Assembly (NCBI RefSeq): GCF_000471625.1
Contig: NZ_AUSW01000022.1
Span: forward strand, 1 to 46,768
Origin: Psychrobacter aquaticus CMS 56
GTDB taxonomy: Bacteria; Pseudomonadota; Gammaproteobacteria; Pseudomonadales; Moraxellaceae
Direction: 5' to 3'
Length of the DNA stretch: 46,768 nucleotides
The notes beneath the pieces are model-generated. The model saw only the letters and a list, made by a program, of their open reading frames with translations. It had not been told where the DNA came from and ran no database searches. This document shows positions 8,940 through 16,797 of the stretch, in pieces; within the stretch, counting starts at the first letter, position 1; every line of letters begins with the position of its first letter. The position numbers and the translations under genes are program-made.

Positions 8940-9674
8940 ATGAAGAACATTCAAAAATCACGTCTTGCCATTCTTGCTACTAGTATCAGTGCGGTATTAA
9001 TAATTAGTGCTTGTCAGCCTACCAATGAAAGTACAAGTGCTACTACAAACGAAAACGTCACCTCAACGAGTAATGCAGCTACAGATGCTCACGCGATGGA
9101 CGCGCATGCTGGTCATGATATGACAGGTGATGCCATGCCGATCATGAACAAGGAGTATAACGACTCCATGACGGTTATGCACGATAAGATGATGAGCAGC
9201 ATGGCATACAATGATCCGGATGTTGCATTTGCTCAAGGCATGCTTGGTCATCATATTGGCGCCGTTAACATGGCAAAAATTCAGCTAAAGTATGGCACTG
9301 ATGCCGAGATGCGTCAGCTGGCACAAGAAATAATCGACGCCCAGCAGTCTGAAATTGAGCAAATGCAGAGCTGGCTTGCCGACAATCCTGATGTTGCTGA
9401 GCCAACAGCTGCTACTGAAACCATGCGAAAAGCCTATGCTGATGGTATGGATGCGATGCATGGTGAAATGATGGCTGGTATTACTGATCCCAATCCTGAC
9501 AAGGCATTTGTTCGCGGTATGTTGCCACATCATGCTGGTGCGATTGACATGGCCATGATACAGCTCAAATATGGTAAAAATGAAGAAATGCGCAAACTAG
9601 CACAAGAAATAATCGACGCACAGCAACCTGAAATTGAACAAATGCAAAACTGGTTAGCCAAATATGATGGTTAG
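8940..9674 (+). CDS. Lipoprotein with two tandem DUF305 domains
   Basis: This 244-residue protein has a signal peptide ending in the lipobox LIISAC (C25), then a Thr/Asn/Ala-rich linker with a His/Asp/Met-rich patch (about residues 48-66) that could bind metal. Two clearly duplicated DUF305 units follow, about residues 71-148 and 165-242. Each begins with a DxMxxMHxxMM-like helix, has a GMLGHH or GMLPHH motif (H104-H105, H197-H198), and ends in AQEIIDAQQ and EIEQMQ. The internal similarity is high at DNA level too, suggesting recent duplication within the gene. It is the last gene of the copper-associated set; the terminator at 9785 follows. Confidence 0.85.
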   Translation: MKNIQKSRLAILATSISAVLIISACQPTNESTSATTNENVTSTSNAATDAHAMDAHAGHDMTGDAMPIMNKEYNDSMTVMHDKMMSSMAYNDPDVAFAQGMLGHHIGAVNMAKIQLKYGTDAEMRQLAQEIIDAQQSEIEQMQSWLADNPDVAEPTAATETMRKAYADGMDAMHGEMMAGITDPNPDKAFVRGMLPHHAGAIDMAMIQLKYGKNEEMRKLAQEIIDAQQPEIEQMQNWLAKYDG

Positions 9675-9784
9675 ATGACTGATATTTTTAACCCTCATGA
9701 GCTAACTGATGACACGCTTTAATCTAAAGAAACGGTATATCCTATGGTTGTACCAGTTTCTTCATCATATTTTCGAAAAGACAG

Positions 9785-9816
9785 AAACCATATGTTAGTG
9801 GTTTTGCTTTTTTTTT
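9785..9816 (+). terminator. Terminator after the DUF305 genes
   Basis: The hairpin AAACCA / TGGTTT has an eight-base loop, then TGC and nine T. It ends the rightward metal module just before the convergent T6SS arm. Confidence 0.6.
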
Positions 9817-9836
9817 CAAAACTCAAAGATGGTTTC

Positions 9837-10574
9837 CTATACGATAGGTAAGGCGCCTAGCATTTCATAATCTGCTATGAGGTTCAATGACTCACTACTC
9901 ACTTGACTGTGAGTATCTCCACTACTAATCATTATATTTTGCTGGGTAGTGCTGATCATCTCGCTCATTGTGCGTTGAATGAGCAAGTCTTCACTGACGT
10001 AGCTCGTATCAGCTGCGCTGTCGATTAAGGTGTAAGGTGTTTGCTGATGAGTTTTGCTTTGTTGCTCGTCACTGGTGGCTTCTAACTGCGTTTTGATCAG
10101 ACTGTGATCATTGACCGTTCTACCAAGTCCTGTGGCCAATTGCGTTAAACGTTCCACTAAATGCTGGCCACCAAGGCTGGTTTGGATCAAAGTTGGAGTA
10201 TGGTGCTGGTAGTTGTGTTGTTCTGATTGTGCATGGGTTTGCGGCTGGGTTGATAGGACTAGCGCTTCACCAGACTTGATATTGATCTGGGCATTGGTAG
10301 TGGCACTGATGCCTTGACGTTTGGCACTGTCTTTTACTGGATTGATAACCCCCATTTTTATACTAGCGGCAACTTGTCCATCTTTGATACTTAACTGTGA
10401 ATAAGCTTGCTCGCTTCTATGGTCAGTAATCCATTCCGACAGGGTGTCATCTACTATATGCCGATAACCACTCTCGATGGCTTGTTCTTCATTGGTGGCA
10501 AATAGGCTAGGGCGCGTGGTGGATAACAAACTACCTGTGTTGATTAAGTGCTCGCTATCGCCAATAGATTGCAT
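9837..10574 (-). pseudogene. Truncated vgrG fragment, displaced C-terminal copy
   Basis: The 245 codons correspond to residues 492-726 of the full VgrG encoded at 12137-14830, with few substitutions. DNA similarity runs from about 9869 to 10612. It then stops abruptly at both ends, within the codons for LNLIAD on one side and after GTGAAGTGAGT on the other. The start codon is an internal methionine and no ribosome site precedes it. The gp27-like hub, the spike OB region and most of the beta-helix are missing, so it cannot form a VgrG trimer. It is best read as the leftover end of an earlier vgrG or a partial tandem duplication flanking the effector-immunity pair. Confidence 0.85.
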
Positions 10575-10662
10575 CAGGGTTTGGTCATCGGCTCTATGAG
10601 TGAAGTGAGTAGGAAGGTTTCAAATTTTAAGTATGGTATTCATAATAATGAGTATAAAAAAC

Positions 10663-11100
10663 TCAAAACAGTCTTTTTATTCGTCTTAGGATTTGATATA
10701 CGACAGTAATGATTATTACGATGTAAACCATGAACCAAGCTGTGAACGTAAAGTTTTTACCTACTGAAATCGTTGAATAACTGATATGAAGAAAACTTGA
10801 GGTTTCAAACAATGAAAGTATATACGCAGACAATAGTATATAAAAAAAGAATAAAATATATTTAGTTTCTAGTTTTATAGACTTTATTATTGAAGTTGTA
10901 AGAAAAAGCGTGAACAGTATACCGCTACTAAGAACCACAAGAACGAAATCAGAAGATCCAGACCCTTGCAAGTCGGATATTTTATATAGATCATTTTCAC
11001 TCAAATATGAATAAATATAAAGACCGCCATTACTTTCAGAAAATAAGCTTAGCAACAATAAAATAAAGCTAAGAAATGTTATTTTAAATAACGTAGACAT
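10663..11100 (-). CDS. Four-helix membrane protein, probable T6SS immunity protein
   Basis: This 145-residue protein has four hydrophobic helices, at about residues 5-22, 50-70, 80-98 and 118-137. It has no family I recognise. The ATG lies ten bases after the reconstructed stop of the effector gene, and the ribosome site AGGA is in the gap, so the two are co-translated. A small inner-membrane protein directly behind a peptidoglycan-acting T6SS effector fits the pattern of immunity proteins that neutralise the toxin in the periplasm. The role is inferred from position and topology. DNA is markedly AT-rich compared with vgrG. Confidence 0.6.
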   Translation of the reverse strand: MSTLFKITFLSFILLLLSLFSESNGGLYIYSYLSENDLYKISDLQGSGSSDFVLVVLSSGILFTLFLTTSIIKSIKLETKYILFFFYILLSAYILSLFETSSFLHISYSTISVGKNFTFTAWFMVYIVIIITVVYQILRRIKRLF

Positions 11101-11110
11101 CTCATAAGTC

Positions 11111-12147
11111 CTAAAATTGGGTTGGTAAAGTAGAGTTATATTTCCACGATGTTAAATCTTCTTCAATATAGGCGTTACATGAATCTAATTTACAGTTATC
11201 TGGTTGACCAACTAATCTACCATTTAATGCTTCTGATATAGCATTCTGCCATTGCCAAGATCTGCCATATACACTACTTACAATTTTTCTTTGAGATATC
11301 TCACCATCTATATACTATTTAGTCCGTTCACACCACTATTATGAAATACAGTGGCTTCGAATGTACTAAGCTTTCTACCTCTTCTAGTTTGCTCAATATT
11401 TATATTTTTGCCAACTAAGTCTAAAGCAACTTCTGCATTAGTAGTTATTAAATCGAAAGTTTTACGTAGATATTTTGGATTTTTTTGCTCACTGTAGCCT
11501 AGCAAGTCTGCTGCTAGACCAAGTTGCATTTCTCCGTAGCCATAGGATGAATTTCGATCTAGATCTTTAAGAACATACGATAAATTATTTTTATAAGTTG
11601 CCCAGATTCCATGGTATTTTTCTTGAAAAATTATTGAAGCAATAGCCATAATTGCAACTTCGTTTTTCCTGGCAGACTTTTTAATCTCATTTCTCAAGAA
11701 TGCTACCCATCGCAAACCGGCTGGAATTGCGGGAGCATTTTTCATAGTGTATATTAGTTTTGTTTCCTTAACGTTAGGATGTGATTGAGTCACACCAGTT
11801 GTCACTGAAAAAGAAAATAACGTATAAATATTGTCAAGTGAGGTGGTTGCTGAGATACCTAAGTTTTGAGTTTCTTCTTCTAAACTGGCATCAGATACTT
11901 TTAGTAGTAAAGGTTTCGAATTAATTTTAGTACCATTCTTTAGGTACATATCTACGTAAGCGTTACAATTTTTGATAGACTCGTTCTTATTTATCTTTGC
12001 TCGAATATCACTAGATTTGTTATCGTTAAGAGTCAATGTTTTAGTCTTTACAGATCTGTTTCCTATAATAAATATTACCCTATATTTATAAACATTAATT
12101 TCATTTTTAAATAGCTTAAATCTCGTGTAACAATACTTAGCTGCCAT
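11111..12147 (-). CDS. Lysozyme-like T6SS effector, frame broken near the C-terminus
   Basis: ATG at 12147 overlaps the end of vgrG by 11 bases and has GGATGG in front. The first 279 codons run to a TAG at 11308. In the next frame, from 11308, 65 further codons stay open (starting DGEISQRKIVSSVYG) and end at 11111, ten bases before the immunity gene. One missing base near 11309 would join them into a protein of about 345 residues. Residues 1-140 look beta-rich; the rest resembles soluble lytic transglycosylase and goose-type lysozyme folds. It has a helix with FQEKYH containing a possible catalytic glutamate, then SSYGYGEMQLG in place of the usual GLMQ, and ATVFHNSGVNG in place of AAYNAG. The substrate is probably peptidoglycan. 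Either the gene is inactivated, or the shift is a sequencing error or programmed. Confidence 0.6.
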
Positions 12148-14830
12148 AGTCCCATCCATCTTCAATCTTTAAAAACGTAATTAACTTCTCACTACGTTCT
12201 GTATAAACTGTTTGTGTTCTACCACTGTCAGTAGTAATTCCAGATTCAATTAATTTTGATTTTTCATCTATTATTATATATTCATTATTACTTATACCTT
12301 CATTTTCACCATCCAAAAACTGATAAGCTAAATTATAAACCCCATTCATTAGCGTCTTAGTCTCAGGTATAATGTTAGGCAACCCTGCCAACCCCAACCC
12401 ATCCATTCCACCCCCAGCCTTACTATGCTTGCCGCCTTTCTCCGTAAACTGTTTTGCCGTTATCGTAATATCCCCACCATCAAGCGTAATACTCGCACCA
12501 CCAGCCGTCAGCGTAATCTTATTGGTCGCTACTATCTCAACTTCTTTGGTGGAGGAGGCGATGTTGATATCTTGCTTCGCCGTTGCTGCAAGTTTGCCTG
12601 TATGGGCAGACAGCATAATATTGTCTTTGGCATTGGTCATACTAAACTGACCATCTGCTATGAGGTTCAGTGATTCACTACTGACTTGGCTATGAGCATC
12701 ACCACTACTGATTGTCATATCTTGCTGGGTAGTGGTAGTCATTTCACCCATCGACCGATGAATAATCATATCTTCGCTGATATAACTAATGTCGGATGCA
12801 CTATCGATTAACGTGTGGGGTATTGTTTGATGGGTCTTAGCGTCTTGTTCTTTTATGATTGATTCAAGTTGGAACTTGATGGCTTGATGGTCGTTTACGT
12901 TACGTCCTAAACCTGTGGCCAATTGCGTTAAACGTTCCACTAAATGCTGGCCACCAAGGCTGGTTTGGGTCAAAGTTGGAGTATGGTGCTGGTAGTTATG
13001 TTGTTCTGATTGTGCATGGGTTTGCGGCTGGGTCGATAGGACAAGTGCTTCACCAGATTTAATGTTGATTTGAGCGTTGGTAGTGGCACTGATGCCTTGA
13101 CTTTTGACACTGTCTTTTACTGGATTGATGACACCCATTTTTATGCTAGCGGCAACTTCTCCATCTTTAACGCTTAATTGTGAGTAAGGTTGTTCTATAC
13201 GATGATCGGTGATCCATTCTGCTAGTGTGTCATCTACTTTATGCCGATAGCCACTCTCAACTGCTTGCTCATTGTCTGTGGCAAATAGGCTAGGGCGCGT
13301 GGTGGATAACAAACTACCTGTGTTGATTAAGTGCTCGCTATCGCCAATAGACTGCATGAGCGTTTGATCATCGGCTCTATGAGTGAAGTGAGTGCCGTAG
13401 TTAGCGCCAGCTTTTGCCTCTAATCGGTTAATGGGTTGTGCCGGACTATCAAGTAGATAGTTTTTGGTAGGTGTCATGTGATTGCGACTATCAGCATCAC
13501 TTTGGGTCTCGGTAATGCCTGTCATCGGTGGTAGTGCGCGTTTGCTATAAAAACTACCGACCCATGACGTGTCCGCGGTAATTAGGCGCAGCTGAGTCAA
13601 GTGGCTGCCAGCTTCTAACGAAGAGGCATGGCGTTCATGATGGCGACGGCTAATGGTCAGTCCTGTCACATGCGCTAGACTGTTGCGAGCCAAATGGACG
13701 ATATGGGTTGCGCGGTAATGTTGATTGAGTGCACTGTGGTCGACAAGCATAAAGGTGTCAGCCACGTTTAGGTCGGTAGCATGTGCAAGCGCATGATAAA
13801 CGCCATAGTGGCTTTGGTGGCTGTTCGCCGCGATAGTAGCTTCATCAATGGTTTCAGCATCTGTCACTGGTGCAAAAGCGGCGGGAGTATCTAAAGTCAG
13901 CGTGTTACTAGGGGTTTGGCTTTCTTCTTGACTACTGTTAATGCTAGTAACAACGTCAGAGGACTGGGTGGAATGTGAGACAGTTGCGCTATTGAAACGC
14001 TGCATCATCACCGAGCTGGGTTGGGTAATAACTTGTTCGCTCAGTGCTAAAACGGGTGCATGGACACGGTCATGTAAGACTTGTTGATAGCGTAGAGGGC
14101 CAATGTTGACGCTGATGTCATCGTTATCGCTCGGGTACGCTGAGGTAATGACTAACTTTGGTGGGCGGTGATCGTCAGTTTGCTCGTGTCGTAGGTAAGC
14201 TGTCAGCCCTTGACGTGAGAGCCGCTCGCAAATATGTGTCCAGTCACTGATTTGCCATTGGGTCATCCGCGCAGGTGTCCAGCCAGCCCCATTTTCATCA
14301 TCATTGCTACTATCATCGATTATTTCTATATCTAAGGGGGCTGTGCGTTCTGCTACCATTGCTTGTACGGATAAGTCCGTATCTATGTGACAGCTGAGAT
14401 GCTGATGCAAGCGATAAGTGATGGGTTGTGCGAGCAGACGATAATAACCAAAGCTGCCATCATGATCCAGTTGATGCACAGCCGTCAGGTATAGATGGCG
14501 ATAGCTTAAGCCACTTGGGGTGTCGAAGCTTAAGGTCAAAGGACTACCAATTAAATGGGTCAGTGGCGTAAAAGGTGGATGATGACGTTCATGAATATAG
14601 ACGTGTAGTACATAGGTATCGATACCGTGCTGCTGGTGTTGATGACTACTATTGGGATTCAATTGGTCAATAATATCAGCTTCACAAAACCCTTGAATGA
14701 GCATGTTTTGCCACGCTTGATGCGCACTTAGGTCTTGCCGAGCACTTGGATAGGGCGCTTGAGTACTGCCTTCACTGGCATAGAGTCTATCAGGATGCAT
14801 TGGGAGCACGGTGTTGGTCACGCGTAACAT
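12137..14830 (-). CDS. vgrG: VgrG spike protein of the T6SS
   Basis: This 897-residue protein forms the trimeric tip that punctures the target cell. The N-terminal half (about 1-480) is the gp27-like hub, with the features of the Acinetobacter VgrG type (SFDTPSGLSYRHLYLTAV, TAYLRHEQTDD, YGVYHALAHATDL). The middle carries NYLLDSPAQPINRLEAKAGANYGTHF, and residues about 700-830 form a DUF2345-like beta-helix with repeats such as DINIASSTKEVEIVATNKITLTAGG ending in GDITITAKQFTEKGGKH. The last 60 residues are unlike the rest and AT-rich in their DNA, so they probably came with the downstream effector as its docking tail. It overlaps the effector gene by 11 bases. Confidence 0.88.
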   Translation of the reverse strand: MLRVTNTVLPMHPDRLYASEGSTQAPYPSARQDLSAHQAWQNMLIQGFCEADIIDQLNPNSSHQHQQHGIDTYVLHVYIHERHHPPFTPLTHLIGSPLTLSFDTPSGLSYRHLYLTAVHQLDHDGSFGYYRLLAQPITYRLHQHLSCHIDTDLSVQAMVAERTAPLDIEIIDDSSNDDENGAGWTPARMTQWQISDWTHICERLSRQGLTAYLRHEQTDDHRPPKLVITSAYPSDNDDISVNIGPLRYQQVLHDRVHAPVLALSEQVITQPSSVMMQRFNSATVSHSTQSSDVVTSINSSQEESQTPSNTLTLDTPAAFAPVTDAETIDEATIAANSHQSHYGVYHALAHATDLNVADTFMLVDHSALNQHYRATHIVHLARNSLAHVTGLTISRRHHERHASSLEAGSHLTQLRLITADTSWVGSFYSKRALPPMTGITETQSDADSRNHMTPTKNYLLDSPAQPINRLEAKAGANYGTHFTHRADDQTLMQSIGDSEHLINTGSLLSTTRPSLFATDNEQAVESGYRHKVDDTLAEWITDHRIEQPYSQLSVKDGEVAASIKMGVINPVKDSVKSQGISATTNAQINIKSGEALVLSTQPQTHAQSEQHNYQHHTPTLTQTSLGGQHLVERLTQLATGLGRNVNDHQAIKFQLESIIKEQDAKTHQTIPHTLIDSASDISYISEDMIIHRSMGEMTTTTQQDMTISSGDAHSQVSSESLNLIADGQFSMTNAKDNIMLSAHTGKLAATAKQDINIASSTKEVEIVATNKITLTAGGASITLDGGDITITAKQFTEKGGKHSKAGGGMDGLGLAGLPNIIPETKTLMNGVYNLAYQFLDGENEGISNNEYIIIDEKSKLIESGITTDSGRTQTVYTERSEKLITFLKIEDGWDYGS

Positions 14831-14907
14831 AGTAATGTCTCTATTCTTTGAGTAAGGGCTTTATAAAGGTAAGTCTTTATCTGCCACTATCGTCATATAC
14901 AGTGGCG

Positions 14908-15744
14908 TCATTCGCTAAGGGTAAATTCGATACGGCGGTTACGAGTGCGCCCCTCTTCATTGTCATTGCTGGCAATAGGATCAGAGTCCCCTTTGCCGGT
15001 AGTACTGAGACGAGCAGCGTCAATATTACGACCTATCAAATATTGCTTAACCGCTTCTGCACGCTCATTTGATAAGGCTAAGTTGGCTGTAGGGTTGCCG
15101 ACATTGTCGGTATGACCTGTGATAAGAACGGGTTTGTCACTGATGCGGCGCAAGACAGCTGCCATGTCGTCTAAGATTCCAAGTCCCATGGGCGTCAGGT
15201 TGGCGCTACCAGATTCAAACTCTACGATACGATTGCCTAAAGTGTCATCTATGAGGCGTTGTTCACCTTCTACGACAACCAGCTGGTTTTCTAACTGATA
15301 GAGATCGGTTAAGCGGGTATGAATACGATTTTGGATCGCTTGTTTTTGTTCAAGGCTGCTCACTTTGCCATGTAGGCTAATGGTTGTACCATGAATGTCA
15401 ATACGGCCTTGGCTAATATTAGAGATGTCGCTATCGATAATGGCTGTCGCTATCTGTTGCCAGTTGGTGGGTATACTAATGTTTGAACGCACTTCAATCT
15501 CATCTCTAACTGGCTTGTTAGGGTATTGCGCTTTTAGCTTTTCTAGAAGCTGCTGTTTGTCTGAGCTAGTAGCGACCACACCTTTGATGACGACAGGTAC
15601 ATTTTGCGAGCCACTTGTTACATGAGCGTCGTTGTGTTCTGCAAAGACAGCAGCGCTAATAGGAAGGGTTATAGCAGACACTAACAGCAAGCTTCTTATG
15701 TGACTTGTTAGCTTGGGTTTCGTCGTTCTGGAGAGGACTTTCAT
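14908..15744 (-). CDS. OmpA-family protein of the T6SS locus
   Basis: This 278-residue protein has a signal peptide (about residues 1-35, ending ISAAVFA), a central beta/alpha region (about 50-160) resembling BON-like repeats (ISQGRIDIHGTTISLHGKV), and a C-terminal OmpA peptidoglycan-binding domain (about 165-278). That domain has ITGHTDNVGNPTANLALSNERA and TTGKGDSDPIASNDNEEGRTRNRRIEF. It probably anchors the secretion machinery to the cell wall, which TssL here cannot do because it lacks this domain. It lies between tagF and vgrG in one leftward operon, in the place of the OmpA-like gene of Acinetobacter T6SS loci. The ribosome site is AAAAGG. Confidence 0.83.
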   Translation of the reverse strand: MKVLSRTTKPKLTSHIRSLLLVSAITLPISAAVFAEHNDAHVTSGSQNVPVVIKGVVATSSDKQQLLEKLKAQYPNKPVRDEIEVRSNISIPTNWQQIATAIIDSDISNISQGRIDIHGTTISLHGKVSSLEQKQAIQNRIHTRLTDLYQLENQLVVVEGEQRLIDDTLGNRIVEFESGSANLTPMGLGILDDMAAVLRRISDKPVLITGHTDNVGNPTANLALSNERAEAVKQYLIGRNIDAARLSTTGKGDSDPIASNDNEEGRTRNRRIEFTLSE

Positions 15745-15816
15745 TCAAGTACCTTTTCTAATTTTAATATGATTGAGCAGTGTATGACACATGGCTATGA
15801 ATGGTGATTCTAAAAG

Positions 15817-16797
15817 CTACTGTGCCAAAAACGTTTTTTTGAACAATTGCCTAGCATCGTAAAGATAGAGGTTGTCTTGCACCAATACTTTATTGAAACG
15901 GGTTAATCCGATATCTTCATCGATATAGCTTTGGGTCCAGTCGCTATTGGCGATGACCACCCAGTCTTCGGGATAATGCACGTCATTTTTTGATATTTGC
16001 TCAAGTATCCGTCCATCTGGTTTAGTAAAACTCAAGAGCATGCGATAGCAATCAGAAGCGCGATACAGATAGGTGTTTAGATAAAGCTGATGCGGCTGAT
16101 AAAAACCATTAATCAGATCATGCCAAAAAGTCGCCATGTTTATTGAGGCTTCTTTGTCAGACGTGAGTGACCAGCAGATGACTTTATTCAGACCATGAAA
16201 ACCTTTGGTAAAAGTAGGCAAAAATAACAAGCCAGTCGCGATAATTTGTTGTATCAGTTGTGCCTTATCGATTTTCATTAACATCGATATATCATGTAAG
16301 GTCGTGGTGTTAATAAAATCATAGTAGTAAGTGCTGGCACTGTTATCGATAGTAAGCTGGCTATGGTTAAGGGATTCCATAAGATGGGTGTTGTCAGTTT
16401 GCGATTTAGCCATGCTCAAGATTTCGTAAGTTTCACGCCAAAGATTCGATGACTTGATGGGCAGGTAGTTCATCCAGTTTTTTGGTTTATCAGAGTGCTG
16501 CACGCCAAACCCTATCAAAGGATAATTTCTATCGCTACTATCATGGCTTGGAATAAGAACGCCAGTGATAATCTCATGAGATCTGGTATCTATATGACTA
16601 AAGTTTAAGCAATTGATCTCTTTGGTAGTCGCATTATCTGTCAGGCGCTCACTGAATATTTTTTCCGAAATTGCTAGGGCCTGACTGACCCACTCATCAA
16701 TGGCGTTGGTCTCGGTGATATGGGCACGCGCGCGTACAAAGTCTCCACGCGCTGGCAGTTTGCCAAAATATATTAAAGGTAAGCGTTCAGGAGTCAT
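15817..16797 (-). CDS. tagF: TagF, T6SS-associated protein
   Basis: This 326-residue protein begins with the family signature IYFGKLPARGDFVRA, continuing with WVSQALAISE, and includes IGFGVQHSDKPKNWMNYLPI and ICWSLTSDKEASINMATFWHDLI. TagF proteins (DUF2094) are cytoplasmic and in other bacteria hold back T6SS assembly until activation. The start ATG overlaps the tssM stop as ATGA, indicating coupled translation. Confidence 0.88.
   Translation of the reverse strand: MTPERLPLIYFGKLPARGDFVRARAHITETNAIDEWVSQALAISEKIFSERLTDNATTKEINCLNFSHIDTRSHEIITGVLIPSHDSSDRNYPLIGFGVQHSDKPKNWMNYLPIKSSNLWRETYEILSMAKSQTDNTHLMESLNHSQLTIDNSASTYYYDFINTTTLHDISMLMKIDKAQLIQQIIATGLLFLPTFTKGFHGLNKVICWSLTSDKEASINMATFWHDLINGFYQPHQLYLNTYLYRASDCYRMLLSFTKPDGRILEQISKNDVHYPEDWVVIANSDWTQSYIDEDIGLTRFNKVLVQDNLYLYDARQLFKKTFLAQ

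Noticed and set aside
9063..9533. His/Met-rich open frames antisense to the DUF305 lipoprotein gene
   Set aside because: They are reverse-complement echoes of the repeated His/Met codons of the real gene.
9837..10574. The vgrG fragment as an independent small gene
   Set aside because: It matches an internal slice of the neighbouring vgrG, begins at an internal methionine without a ribosome site, and lacks the domains needed for a spike.
12372..12673. Open frames on the plus strand opposite vgrG
   Set aside because: They have no ribosome site, are antisense to the well-supported vgrG beta-helix region and resemble no protein.
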